64,000 bases of DNA from Cellulophaga sp. BC115SP. Lineage in GTDB: Bacteria; Bacteroidota; Bacteroidia; Cytophagales; Spirosomataceae. Where the stretch lies: the NCBI RefSeq assembly GCF_009905545.1, contig NZ_JAAALB010000010.1, forward strand, positions 124,001 through 188,000. The letters run 5' to 3'. The first letter of the stretch is position 1. Each line of letters starts with the position of its first letter. The position numbers and the translations under genes are program-made. Below, piece after piece: positions 8,988 to 18,058 of the stretch. A model generated the notes under the pieces. That model did no database searches, was not told the origin of the DNA, and was given only the letters and a program-made list of their open reading frames with translations.

Positions 8988-9376
8988 TCTTGTAACGACT
9001 TTTTTAGAAATATAATCAACTAACAATCAAAACTTTAGACTCTCAGGCATAAGTACTTGGCTTTTGTAGGTTATTTTACTTACGCATTCATTCAAAAATA
9101 GACCGTTTAGTAAATATTTTTTCAAGAATAGTACCTTTTTAAAAAGTCTTACGTTTAATAATAAAATCCTCAATCAAAAATGAACTAAGTCTTTTATTAT
9201 TACGTATTTGCATTGTAATTAAAGCACAATTTACCTACTCTTTTTCACACATGTAGCACTTCTCATATCCATTCACAACCAGTCAGTTTTTTCAATTCTG
9301 GTAATTATCTTGTAGTAATTATTTATTTGTCTGGCATTTTGTACTATTTTGTGCGCTCTTTAATACACTATCTAAA
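8988..9376. other. Intergenic, no gene seen
   Basis: This is the AT-rich spacer between the rplU promoter and the thioredoxin-like gene. No ORF, RNA or clear repeat is recognised. Confidence 0.4.
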
Positions 9377-10024
9377 ATGAAATCAGTCATTCATCATATC
9401 ATCAAAAAAGCCTTTTTCGCCAACTCTTTATTCATTATCATTACTCTGTTGGCTACTATAGGCACTATTAATGCCCAATCTGGTTATAACATTGGGCAAA
9501 CTGTTAGCGATTTTCAACTAAAAAATATTGATGGTCGCATGTTATCCTTGAGCGACAATCGCAATGTAAAAGGATATATCGTGGTATTTACTTGTAATCA
9601 CTGTCCATTTTCGAAGGCATACGATTCAAGAATTGTGGATTTGCATAGCAAGTTCGCTTCAAAAGGATATCCAGTCATTGCTATTAATCCAAACGACCCA
9701 AATGCTTACGAAGAAGATTCATTTGCTAATATGCGTCTGACAGCACCGAGCAAAGGTTTTACGTTTCCGTATTTACAAGATGAAACCCAAGAAGTAGCCA
9801 AGGCTTTTGGTGCAACCAGAACACCTTCGTGCTTCGTACTCAAAAAAGAAGGAGATCGATTTACGGTACAATATATTGGGGCGATAGACGACAATACGCA
9901 AGACGCAAGTGCTGTAAACAAAAAGTTTGTAGAAGATGCCGTCAACAATCTATTGAGTGGGCGCCCAGTAATGGTAAATAATACTAAAGCTGTTGGTTGT
10001 GCTATTAAATGGAAAGGGTTCTAA
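9377..10024 (+). CDS. Secreted thioredoxin-family (AhpC/TSA-like) protein
   Basis: This is a 215-residue protein with an N-terminal signal peptide (hydrophobic residues ~17-30, cleavage after INA-QS). The redoxin fold follows: GQTVSDFQLKNIDGRMLSL, then the strand YIVVFTCNHCPFSK with the redox pair C73-N-H-C76. Downstream are 'AINPNDPNAYEEDSF', 'FPYLQDETQEVAKAFGA' and the cis-Pro loop TRTPSCFVL. Family members are periplasmic thiol-disulfide oxidoreductases or peroxiredoxin-like proteins. The partner is unknown. It is a single-gene unit ending in a strong terminator. Confidence 0.85.
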   Translation: MKSVIHHIIKKAFFANSLFIIITLLATIGTINAQSGYNIGQTVSDFQLKNIDGRMLSLSDNRNVKGYIVVFTCNHCPFSKAYDSRIVDLHSKFASKGYPVIAINPNDPNAYEEDSFANMRLTAPSKGFTFPYLQDETQEVAKAFGATRTPSCFVLKKEGDRFTVQYIGAIDDNTQDASAVNKKFVEDAVNNLLSGRPVMVNNTKAVGCAIKWKGF

Positions 10025-10035
10025 TACAGCAATTT

Positions 10036-10084
10036 AGATACAAAAAATAGGGCATGGCTTAGCGATGCCCTATTTTTTGTATCT
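10036..10084. terminator. Bidirectional terminator
   Basis: There is a perfect 20-bp stem (10036-10055 with 10065-10084) around a 9-base loop, with A and T runs on either side. It lies just after the thioredoxin-like gene. Confidence 0.9.
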
Positions 10085-10151
10085 AACCAACGAGAAAATG
10101 TATATTTTTTTGAGTTTTATTCCCACAAAACCCAAAAAGTCCTATTATACA

Positions 10152-10185
10152 TTGGGGATTTTATAAATAACTTTCACTAACTTTG
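10152..10185 (+). promoter_or_regulatory. Probable mazG promoter
   Basis: TAACTTTG at 10178-10185 matches the -7 consensus. A TTG at 10152-10154 is a possible -33, but the spacer (23 bases) is longer than usual. Confidence 0.4.
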
Positions 10186-10218
10186 TAAGCACAACAAACG
10201 TATTGGGAACAGGAAAGG

Positions 10219-11025
10219 ATGGAATTTGAAGCTTTACCCGAAAGAAGAAAGGAACAGTTGATGGCGTTTAACCGCCTCTTAACAATTATGGATGAGTTAA
10301 GAGAGCAATGTCCTTGGGACAAAAAACAAACCATCGATTCATTGCGTCACTTGACGATTGAAGAAACCTACGAACTTTCGGATGCCATTATAGAAGGAGA
10401 TTTGCCTGAAATCAAAAAAGAAATCGGCGATATTATGCTTCACATGGTGTTTTATTCAAAAATTGCTTCCGAAACCAACACTTTTGATATTGCTGACGTA
10501 TTGAATGGTCTTTGTGAAAAACTGATTTTCCGTCATCCACATATTTATGGTGATGTAAAAGCTGAAACCGAGGAGCAAGTCAAGCAAAATTGGGAAGCAC
10601 TCAAGATGAAAGAAGGTAACAAGTCTGTATTGGCTGGTGTACCAAAATCGCTTCCAGCCTTAGTAAAGGCTATGCGTATTCAAGAAAAGGCTCGTGGAGC
10701 TGGCTTCGATTGGGAGGAAAAAGAGCAGGTTTGGGAGAAAGTCGAAGAAGAAATGCAGGAATTCAAAGCTGAGTTTAATGTAGTTGAAAAATCAGCCATC
10801 GATACCGAAAAGGCCGAAGCTGAATTTGGAGATTTATTGTTTTCTCTAGTCAATTACGCAAGATTTGTCAATATCAATGTTGAATCAGCTTTAGAAAGAA
10901 CTAATAAAAAGTTCATCAAACGATTCCAGCATATTGAATCAAGAGCAAAAGAACAAGGTAAAACCTTACAAGATATGACCCTAGCCGAGATGGATGTGTA
11001 TTGGGAAGAGGCGAAAAGGCTGTAA
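10219..11025 (+). CDS. mazG: Nucleoside triphosphate pyrophosphohydrolase MazG
   Basis: This is a 268-residue protein with two MazG domains. The first carries LREQCPWDKKQT, LTIEETYELSDAI and the metal-binding EIGDIMLHMVFYSKIA. The second carries EEMQEFKAE and EAEFGDLLFSLVNYARF. MazG hydrolyses NTPs/dNTPs to NMP and PPi, acting in nucleotide-pool cleaning and stress response. Length and both ExxE-xxD motifs match full-length MazG of other Bacteroidota. It stands alone, with its own terminator. Confidence 0.96.
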   Translation: MEFEALPERRKEQLMAFNRLLTIMDELREQCPWDKKQTIDSLRHLTIEETYELSDAIIEGDLPEIKKEIGDIMLHMVFYSKIASETNTFDIADVLNGLCEKLIFRHPHIYGDVKAETEEQVKQNWEALKMKEGNKSVLAGVPKSLPALVKAMRIQEKARGAGFDWEEKEQVWEKVEEEMQEFKAEFNVVEKSAIDTEKAEAEFGDLLFSLVNYARFVNINVESALERTNKKFIKRFQHIESRAKEQGKTLQDMTLAEMDVYWEEAKRL

Positions 11026-11082
11026 TTGAACGAACAACGTTCAAGTCAAAGATTCAAAATTTAATTTTGAGAGTGAAACCAG

Positions 11083-11117
11083 AAACCCGTTAGCTTGTAG
11101 CCTTCGGGTTTTTATTT
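11083..11117 (+). terminator. mazG terminator
   Basis: A 7-bp stem AAACCCG/CGGGTTT (11083-11089 with 11105-11111) is followed by a T-rich tail just before the convergent fucosidase stop. Confidence 0.7.
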
Positions 11118-11118
11118 T

Positions 11119-12522
11119 TTACAACGCACCAGAAATCTTAAAGACCCAAGCATATTCACTTGGATTGACATCAGGCGTAAGCGTAGGAGGCGTTATTGTC
11201 AAAGCATTTCCTTTTTTCTGAACTTTGATAGCTCCGTTGTATCCTAACATACTTACTGTCCCACCCGAAATGCCTTCAATAGTAACAGGCGTATTTTTCC
11301 ATTGAGTCAATAGTACATATAAATCTTTATTTTTCTTAGTAAAGAAAACCTTAGTTTCTGGAGTAACCTTCGGTGATTTTTCCCATTTACGAGTACCATA
11401 AATAGCATCTCCGTTAATTTTCAACCATTTTCCCATATCTGCCAAACGTTGTTGCATAATTACTGGAATTCGTCCATCGGCTGTTGGACCAACATTTAGT
11501 AACAAGTTTCCTCCACGAGCTACTTTGTCAATAAGAATATCTATTAACTGCTTTGACGAGGAATAATCTTCTAAATTTTCATTTCTATTATAGCCAAAAG
11601 AAGAGCCAATACCTCTACACTCTTCCCAAGGATGGGCTATTTCCATACTGCTTGAATTAGCATCGTGTACCAAGTCATATTCGGTAGTATAAATTCCTCC
11701 GTGTTTGCTACGAGTTTCTTTTCCCCAACGGTCATTTACTACCACCTCTGCTTTTGAAGGAGAGTCGTTATAAAGCCATGCCAAAAACTCCGTACTTTTC
11801 CACTTTTCGGAAGGATGATCCCATTCGCCATCAGTCCACAGAATATCTGGCGTATATCGCATCACCAAATCTTTCATTTGCGGAATCATGTGCGAAGTCA
11901 CATAAGTATCTACGTCTTTTTTATACAAAGGATTAAACCATTCATACAAAGAATAATAAAAACCCATGCGCAAGCCTTTGCCTTTCACAGCCTTTGTCAG
12001 ATCACCAGCAATATCACGATGAGGGTTTAAATCAACAGCATTCCAATTCCAAGCCTGTGCACTAGGCCAAAGCGTATATCCTTCATGATGCTTTGAAGTC
12101 AGCACGACATATTTGGCTCCAGCATTCTCAAAAATATTTGCCCAGTCGCTAGGGTCGTACATTTCACAAGTAAACCCTTTGGCAAAATCTTGATACTTAA
12201 AATCTTTTCCAAATGCTTTTTCATGAAAGGCTAGGGTAGAAGGATACCCCGGTCTTTTGGCATTAGTCAAGGTTTGCCAATACCATTCTGAATATCGGTC
12301 ATAGATACCTACATTATTTTTGGCAGTTGGTCCCCAAGCAGGTACAGAGAAGAGTCCCCAATGGATAAAGATTCCGAATTTGGCATCTTCAAACCAGTTG
12401 GGAATAGGACGAGTGTCTATGGACGCCCAATTGGCTTGGTATTGTTGGGCATTGGTTGTGAATAAACCTAGTAGTCCACCACAAAGTGCTGTCAAACAAG
12501 TTTTTAAAAATTTTCTTTTCAT
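11119..12522 (-). CDS. Secreted alpha-L-fucosidase, GH29
   Basis: This is a 467-residue protein with a signal peptide (KTCLTALCGGLLGLFTTNAQ). GH29 hallmarks are WFEDAKFGIFIHWGLFSVP, YVVLTSKHHEGYTLWPS (His144/His145) and the catalytic nucleophile in ILWTDGEWDH (Asp231). A C-terminal beta-sandwich follows (from about residue 370). The enzyme releases fucose from glycans or glycoconjugates in the periplasm or outside the cell. No SusC/SusD or sulfatase neighbours are present, so it is not in a classic polysaccharide-utilisation locus. A second GH29 gene lies at 32592-33923; the two share motifs but not close overall identity. Confidence 0.93.
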   Translation of the reverse strand: MKRKFLKTCLTALCGGLLGLFTTNAQQYQANWASIDTRPIPNWFEDAKFGIFIHWGLFSVPAWGPTAKNNVGIYDRYSEWYWQTLTNAKRPGYPSTLAFHEKAFGKDFKYQDFAKGFTCEMYDPSDWANIFENAGAKYVVLTSKHHEGYTLWPSAQAWNWNAVDLNPHRDIAGDLTKAVKGKGLRMGFYYSLYEWFNPLYKKDVDTYVTSHMIPQMKDLVMRYTPDILWTDGEWDHPSEKWKSTEFLAWLYNDSPSKAEVVVNDRWGKETRSKHGGIYTTEYDLVHDANSSSMEIAHPWEECRGIGSSFGYNRNENLEDYSSSKQLIDILIDKVARGGNLLLNVGPTADGRIPVIMQQRLADMGKWLKINGDAIYGTRKWEKSPKVTPETKVFFTKKNKDLYVLLTQWKNTPVTIEGISGGTVSMLGYNGAIKVQKKGNALTITPPTLTPDVNPSEYAWVFKISGAL

Positions 12523-12891
12523 AGAATGAGGAAATTGGTTTTATTCAGAAAAGTACAAAACACCTATTAATACTCTGTTAGGGTTTGAGAGATAGGGGTA
12601 TTAAATATTTGGGTTTACAAGTCTGAAACCAAAGTGTTTTCTTTGTCGTTATTACTAGATGGGATTTTACCTATTTAGAGTATGCCCTAGATTTTATAAG
12701 AAAGGATTATTTAAGTAATAGGAAAATTTATCCGTGGCACACTTGTATCATATTCCTCTGATTATGAGCACACCCCAGTAACTGATATTCTATTAACTAA
12801 TAACTTCTTTTTAATCATCAATATAAACTTATCTATTCGATTGGCTCATTATTAGATTACACTTAATTTTATAAACAAAAAATCAAGCGGA
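12523..12891. other. Divergent intergenic region
   Basis: This is a 369-base AT-rich spacer between the fucosidase (-) and uvrB (+). I see no coding, RNA or clear palindromic operator signal in it. Confidence 0.4.
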
Positions 12892-14919
12892 ATGGAATTT
12901 CAACTTTGTTCAGAATATCAGCCTACTGGCGACCAGCCAAAAGCCATCGCACAGTTGGTAGAAGGAATCCAAAATGGAGAGCAAGCACAAACGCTATTAG
13001 GGGTGACGGGGTCTGGTAAAACGTTTACCGTAGCCAATACTATTGCTCAAATCAATAGACCTACGCTGATATTGAGTCATAACAAAACTTTAGCGGCTCA
13101 ACTTTATGGTGAGTTTAAACAGTTTTTCCCAAATAACGCAGTTGAATATTTCATTTCTTACTACGACTACTATCAGCCCGAAGCCTATATCGCTACCACC
13201 AATACCTATATAGAAAAAGACCTTGCCATCAACGAAGAAATTGATAAGTTACGACTTTCTACAACTTCGTCCTTAATGTCGGGGCGACGAGACATTATCG
13301 TAATTGCCTCGGTATCTTGTATATATGGTATGGGAAATCCAGAAGAATACCAAAAAAGTATTTTACGAATTGGGGTAGGAGAAATTATTTCTCGAAATCA
13401 ATTTTTATTTAGACTTGTAGAAATCCTTTATTCCAGAACTGAAGCAGAATTTCAAAGAGGTAATTTTCGAGTAAAAGGAGACACTGTGGATATCTATGTC
13501 CCTTATGCTGATTTTGGCTATCGTATTATTTTCTTCGGCGACGAAATTGAAGCTATTCAACGCATAGACCCAATTTCTGGGAAAAAATTATCTGAAGAAA
13601 AAATGGTGGCAATCTTCCCTGCCAATTTGTTTGTCACAGGCAGAGATGTATTGATGAGAGCCATCAATGAAATACAGGATGACCTTGTTGGACAGATTAA
13701 GTATTTTGAAGCAGAAGGTAGAACATCAGAAGCCGAGCGCATCAAACAGCGAACGGAGTTTGATATGGAAATGATGCGAGAATTGGGCTACTGTTCGGGT
13801 ATCGAAAATTACTCAAGATATTTTGATAGAAGACAAGCGGGACAAAGACCATTCTGTTTATTAGACTTTTTCCCAGACGATTTTTTATTGGTAGTAGATG
13901 AAAGCCACGTAACTATTCCTCAAATCAGAGCGATGTGGGGTGGCGACCGCTCAAGAAAAGAATCTTTGGTAGACTATGGCTTCCGTTTGCCAAGTGCGAT
14001 GGACAACCGTCCTTTGACCTTTCAAGAGTTTGAAGACATTAGTGGACAAAGTATTTTCGTAAGTGCTACACCAGCCGACTATGAGCTACGTCGTTCGGAG
14101 GGAGTTGTCGTAGAACAAATCATTAGACCTACGGGCTTGCTCGACCCTGAAATAGAAGTGCGACCAAGTCTGAACCAAATTGATGATTTATTGGAAGAAG
14201 TACATATAAGAATAAAACGAGAAGAAAGGGTACTGATTACGACACTTACCAAGCGTATGGCCGAAGAGCTGTCGAAATATATGGAACGTGTGGGAGTCAA
14301 ATGTCGCTATATTCACTCGGAGGTAAAAACCTTAGAGCGTGTAGAAATTTTAAGAGAACTACGACTTGGCGTATTTGATGTTTTGGTTGGGGTAAACCTT
14401 TTACGTGAAGGTTTGGATTTGCCAGAGGTTTCGTTGGTTGCCATCATGGACGCCGACAAAGAAGGTTTCTTGCGGGATATTCGCTCATTAATCCAAACCA
14501 TTGGACGTGCGGCTAGAAATGACCAAGGGAAAGTACTCATGTATGCCGACCGCATTACAGGTTCTATGCAAAAGGCTATCGAAGAGACCAATCGACGTAG
14601 AGCTATCCAAATGGAGTACAACATTGAGCATGGTATAACGCCGAAAACAATCCTTCGCTCGAAACAAGCTATTATTGAACAAACATCCATTGCCGATGTA
14701 ATGGGTAAGACAACAAAGACCAATTACTACGTTGAACCGCAGGATGTACAGATGGCTGCCGATCCAGTACTGGCTTATATGTCTAAACCAGAAATTGAAG
14801 CACAAATCAAGAAAGTGCAAAATGAAATGGATAAGGCTGCCAAAGAACTTGACTTTGTCGCAGCAGCGCGCCTAAGAGACGAAATGTTTGGATTAAAGAA
14901 ATTATTGGAAGGAAAATAA
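12892..14919 (+). CDS. uvrB: Excinuclease ABC subunit B
   Basis: This is a 675-residue protein of the standard length. It has Walker A GVTGSGKTFTVANT, the DNA-strand-separating beta-hairpin region YYDYYQPEAYIATTNTYIEKD, and Walker B VVDESHVTIPQ. Motif VI is DIRSLIQTIGRAARND, and a C-terminal UVR motif (EMDKAAKELDFVAAARLRDE) binds UvrC. UvrB verifies bulky lesions handed over by UvrA in nucleotide excision repair. It is transcribed alone. mfd, the transcription-coupling factor, lies at 42110-45475 in this window. Confidence 0.99.
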   Translation: MEFQLCSEYQPTGDQPKAIAQLVEGIQNGEQAQTLLGVTGSGKTFTVANTIAQINRPTLILSHNKTLAAQLYGEFKQFFPNNAVEYFISYYDYYQPEAYIATTNTYIEKDLAINEEIDKLRLSTTSSLMSGRRDIIVIASVSCIYGMGNPEEYQKSILRIGVGEIISRNQFLFRLVEILYSRTEAEFQRGNFRVKGDTVDIYVPYADFGYRIIFFGDEIEAIQRIDPISGKKLSEEKMVAIFPANLFVTGRDVLMRAINEIQDDLVGQIKYFEAEGRTSEAERIKQRTEFDMEMMRELGYCSGIENYSRYFDRRQAGQRPFCLLDFFPDDFLLVVDESHVTIPQIRAMWGGDRSRKESLVDYGFRLPSAMDNRPLTFQEFEDISGQSIFVSATPADYELRRSEGVVVEQIIRPTGLLDPEIEVRPSLNQIDDLLEEVHIRIKREERVLITTLTKRMAEELSKYMERVGVKCRYIHSEVKTLERVEILRELRLGVFDVLVGVNLLREGLDLPEVSLVAIMDADKEGFLRDIRSLIQTIGRAARNDQGKVLMYADRITGSMQKAIEETNRRRAIQMEYNIEHGITPKTILRSKQAIIEQTSIADVMGKTTKTNYYVEPQDVQMAADPVLAYMSKPEIEAQIKKVQNEMDKAAKELDFVAAARLRDEMFGLKKLLEGK

Positions 14920-15020
14920 ATCGAGTGCGGAGTGGAGAGTTTTCTTTTGTCCTTGCCTAAAAAACTCTATTGACGGACTATATCATCTGGAAGTAAATTT
15001 TCATATAAAAAAAACACCCC

Positions 15021-15365
15021 ATGTACAAAGTTTACGGAATACCGAATTGTGATACGGTAAAAAAAGCCCTTACTTGGCTCAAGGAACACGATATTCCTTT
15101 TGAATTTCATAACTTCAAAAAAGAAGGAATCTCGCAAGAAAAATTGGAAGCTTGGTTAGAAAAATATCCTTGGGAAGCCCTTGTGAATAAAGCAGGTACA
15201 ACTTGGAAAAAACTAGACGAAAGTCAAAAGGCAACTGATACGGCATCGGCTATTCAATTGATGATGGAACAAACTTCGGTAATCAAGCGTCCTGTTTTGG
15301 AAAAAGAGGAGATTATTTCGGTAGGTTTTAAGCCTGAATTATATGAAGGTATCTTTCAATCATAA
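15021..15365 (+). CDS. ArsC/Spx/YffB-family protein
   Basis: This is a 114-residue thioredoxin-fold protein. The start MYKVYGIPNCDTVKKALTWL carries a single Cys (C10) in the NCDTVKKA motif, as in YffB and ArsC-like proteins rather than the CXXC of Spx. The C-terminal 'SVIKRPVLEKEEIISVGF' is the family RPV motif. Members are reductases of glutathione-type or unknown partners. Arsenate reduction is not indicated because no ars genes are nearby. Confidence 0.88.
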   Translation: MYKVYGIPNCDTVKKALTWLKEHDIPFEFHNFKKEGISQEKLEAWLEKYPWEALVNKAGTTWKKLDESQKATDTASAIQLMMEQTSVIKRPVLEKEEIISVGFKPELYEGIFQS

Positions 15366-15390
15366 AGTGGTTTATTGAGAAGAAAATAAA

Positions 15391-15434
15391 AAAAGCCCCA
15401 ATAGCTTTACTCACGTAAAACTATTGGGGCTTTT
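15391..15434. terminator. Bidirectional terminator
   Basis: A 14-bp perfect outer stem (15391-15404 with 15421-15434) and an inner TTTAC/GTAAA stem, flanked by A and T runs, sit between the ArsC-like gene and pdhA. Confidence 0.9.
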
Positions 15435-15448
15435 ATCATGTAAGATGA

Positions 15449-16456
15449 TTATTCCACTGGGAATGGATATTCGTCTACATATACATCTTTGTATGCTTCA
15501 GAAGCATCTGGCCAAGGAGACTCTTCTGCAAATTTAACAGACTCTTCAACTCTTGCCTTGATTTTAGCATCGATAGCTGCTAAATCTTCTTCTGTAGCAA
15601 ATTCATTTTCCAAGATTGCTTGTCTAACTTGCTCGATTGGGTCACGCATTTTGTATGCCTCTACTTCCTCTTTAGTACGGTACTTCTGAGGGTCAGACAT
15701 AGAGTGACCTCTATAACGGTAAGTTTTGAATTCTAAGAATGTTGGACCTTCGCCTGCACGAGCACGCTCAGCTGCACGAGAAACTGCCTCATGAACTGCC
15801 TCTACGCTCATCGCGTCAACTGGCTCAGATGGCATGTCATACGCCTCACCAATTGTGTAAAGATCTGTAACGTTTGATGTACGAGTAACCGAAGTACCCA
15901 TAGCGTATCCGTTGTTTTCAACAACAAAGATTGCAGGCAACTTCCAAGTCATAGCCATGTTGAAGGCCTCGTGCAATGCACCCTGACGAACCGCACCGTC
16001 ACCGAAGTAACAGATACAAACGTTTCCAGTTTTGTTATATTTTTCAGCAAATGCCAAACCCGCTCCAAGAGGAATTTGAGCACCTACGATACCATGACCA
16101 CCTACAAAACCCACTGATTTATCGAAAATGTGCATTGATCCACCTTTACCTTTCGAAATACCAGTAGCTTTTCCGAACATTTCCGCCATGATAGTGTTAG
16201 GGTCTGAACCTAAAGCCAATGGAATACCATGGTCACGGTAAGCTGTAATATATTTGTCGCCTTTACGAAGTGCCGACGCTGCTCCTGAAGAACAAGCCTC
16301 TTGTCCGATGTAAAGGTGGCAAAAACCACGAATCTTTTGTTGACCATACAATTGACCAGTACGTTCTTCAAATTTACGTTGAAGCATCATTGACTCGTAC
16401 CATTCCATGTAGGTCTCTTTCGAGTATTTTACTTTGTTTTCAGCTTTCTTTGCCAT
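15449..16456 (-). CDS. pdhA: Pyruvate dehydrogenase E1 component, alpha subunit
   Basis: This is a 335-residue protein with the thiamine-diphosphate/Mg motif GDGAVRQGALHEAFNMA...VVENN. It also has the N-terminal 'MLQRKFEERTGQLYGQQKIRGF' helix region and the phosphorylation-loop-like YRYRGHSMSDPQKYRT. It decarboxylates pyruvate in the PDH complex together with a beta subunit. No pdhB or pdhC lies next to it, as is common in Bacteroidota. Branched-chain 2-oxoacid E1 alpha is the alternative. Length and motifs favour PDH. A long structured leader precedes it. Confidence 0.92.
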   Translation of the reverse strand: MAKKAENKVKYSKETYMEWYESMMLQRKFEERTGQLYGQQKIRGFCHLYIGQEACSSGAASALRKGDKYITAYRDHGIPLALGSDPNTIMAEMFGKATGISKGKGGSMHIFDKSVGFVGGHGIVGAQIPLGAGLAFAEKYNKTGNVCICYFGDGAVRQGALHEAFNMAMTWKLPAIFVVENNGYAMGTSVTRTSNVTDLYTIGEAYDMPSEPVDAMSVEAVHEAVSRAAERARAGEGPTFLEFKTYRYRGHSMSDPQKYRTKEEVEAYKMRDPIEQVRQAILENEFATEEDLAAIDAKIKARVEESVKFAEESPWPDASEAYKDVYVDEYPFPVE

Positions 16457-16617
16457 TTTTCAAAATGAGTGAATGAGTGATTAACTTGCGTTGAATCTTA
16501 CGATTAAGTAAATGAGGGAATAAAATAAACGTCTTATTCGCTCTTGCTCACCTGGAACTGCTATCCCATTGTGGGCCACATAGGATTTTGTAATCCCCCG
16601 AAACAGGCGTTAATTTG
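16457..16617 (-). promoter_or_regulatory. Structured 5' leader of pdhA with competing hairpins
   Basis: From the predicted start near 16616 the pdhA transcript has about 160 untranslated bases. Hairpin B (16563-16586) pairs ATCCTAT-GTG with CAC-A-ATGGGAT, 10 bp with one bulged A and one G-U pair. Hairpin A, GGATT-ACAA-AATCC (about 16583-16596), uses the same AATCC bases, so the two are mutually exclusive. I do not recognise a known riboswitch class. Confidence 0.45.
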
Positions 16618-16622
16618 CAATG

Positions 16623-16654
16623 CGAAATTAGTACAAAACCAAGAACCGACCAAA
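16623..16654 (-). promoter_or_regulatory. Predicted pdhA promoter
   Basis: On the minus strand there is TTTG (16651-16654), a 20-base spacer and TAATTTCG (16623-16630), one mismatch from the -7 consensus. Confidence 0.5.
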
Positions 16655-16865
16655 AAAATATCACAATAGACTCTTGATTATTAGTTATAAACAAGTTTCT
16701 TAACTATTTATCTGACAGGCATCAGAACTAAATAGCTTATCTTAATCGCTTTGGGATATAGATTATCGGCTATCTGTTAGATATTATTTCGCCTCAAGCA
16801 CTATGCCTTTGGCATTTTGCTCATTTAATAAAGTCAATTACCTAAGCTTTCTTACTCATCCAAAT

Positions 16866-17960
16866 ATGTATTTACAACGCATCAGTTTAACAAACTTTAA
16901 AAGCTATGACTTTGGCGATTTTAAGTTTACTAATCGTGTAAACTGTATTGTGGGTGAAAATGGCAGTGGCAAAACCAACCTGCTAGATGCCATTTACTTT
17001 TTGGCTTTAACCAAAAGCTCCATTAGCTCGCAAGATGCCCTGTGTGTTACACATGAGGCTGACTTTATGATGATTGATGGTACTTTTGTAGAGGGACCCA
17101 AAGGGGATGCTCAAATTACCTGTTCTTTTCAAAAAGGACAAAAAAAGGCTGTACTACATGATAAAAAGCCTTATGAGAAAATTTCAGAACATATCGGGCT
17201 TTATCCTGTGGTATTGATTTCACCCAATGATACCGATATAGTAAGAGATGGGAGCGAAGAGCGTAGAAAGTTTTTTGATGGTGTGATTTCACAAATTGAC
17301 CGTGATTATCTCGAAACCTTAATTCAATACAATAAGGTATTACTTCAACGAAATGCTCTTTTAAAGCAATTTGCTGAAAAAAATTATTTTGACGCTGATT
17401 TATTAGATATTTATTCTGACCCAATTATTGAATACGGGATAATTTTACAGAAAAAAAGAACGGAGTTTTTGTCAAAATTTACCCCAATCTTCCAAAAACA
17501 CTATGCAAATCTGTCAGAAAGTAGAGAAGAAGTAAAACTGGTCTATGAAACCGATGTCAATGCAGATACTTTTAGACATGATTTTACCAAAAATCGACCT
17601 AGGGATTTAGCTGCACAGCGTACAACTTTTGGGATTCATAAAGATGATTTTACCTTTGAGATAAGTGCTTTTCCTCTCAAAAAATATGGTTCGCAAGGAC
17701 AGCAAAAATCCTATGTAATTGCGCTAAAATTAGCTCAGTTTGAGATTTTAGCACTTGAAAAGGGTTTTCAGCCGATATTATTACTCGATGATATTTTTGA
17801 TAAACTTGATGACAGGCGTATTCAGCAGTTAATAAACATGATGGTAGATGGTACTTTTCAACAGGTTTTTTTGACAGATGCGCGCCCCGAAAGAACACAA
17901 CAGTTATTGAGTCATTTGACTGTAGAAGTGTGTTATTTTGATGTGACTCAAGGAAAATAA
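16866..17960 (+). CDS. recF: DNA replication/repair protein RecF
   Basis: This is a 364-residue SMC-like ATPase. The start chosen is the ATG at 16866 (MYLQRISLTNFKSYDFGDF), which matches the conserved RecF N-terminus; the upstream in-frame ATG at 16803 adds an unconserved tail. Walker A is GENGSGKTNLLDAIYFLA, the signature is FGIHKDDF...KKYGSQGQQKS and Walker B is ILLLDDIFDKLDDRR. RecF helps RecOR load RecA on gapped DNA. It is not next to dnaA or dnaN. recO and recJ are also in this window. Confidence 0.97.
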   Translation: MYLQRISLTNFKSYDFGDFKFTNRVNCIVGENGSGKTNLLDAIYFLALTKSSISSQDALCVTHEADFMMIDGTFVEGPKGDAQITCSFQKGQKKAVLHDKKPYEKISEHIGLYPVVLISPNDTDIVRDGSEERRKFFDGVISQIDRDYLETLIQYNKVLLQRNALLKQFAEKNYFDADLLDIYSDPIIEYGIILQKKRTEFLSKFTPIFQKHYANLSESREEVKLVYETDVNADTFRHDFTKNRPRDLAAQRTTFGIHKDDFTFEISAFPLKKYGSQGQQKSYVIALKLAQFEILALEKGFQPILLLDDIFDKLDDRRIQQLINMMVDGTFQQVFLTDARPERTQQLLSHLTVEVCYFDVTQGK

Positions 17961-18029
17961 AAAAGCTGTATGCTTCGAGTAAGATATACCTCCGAGCTTA
18001 TATCTTGTCTCCTGTCGCATACAGCTTTT
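17961..18029. terminator. Two-tier terminator between recF and the adhesin-like gene
   Basis: An outer 13-bp stem AAAAGCTGTATGC/GCATACAGCTTTT (17961-17973 with 18017-18029) encloses an inner AAGATATA/TATATCTT stem (17981-17988 with 17999-18006). It serves two convergent genes. Confidence 0.85.
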
Positions 18030-18058
18030 ATATTAGTAAAATATATTTTGAGCGTTTA

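Noticed and set aside
11119-12522. Polysaccharide-utilisation locus around the fucosidase
   Set aside because: No SusC/SusD pair, sulfatase, other glycosidase or HTCS regulator is adjacent to either GH29 gene.
14313-14820. Minus-strand frames of 136 and 110 codons inside uvrB
   Set aside because: They are antisense to conserved UvrB helicase motifs, with atypical composition and no start context.
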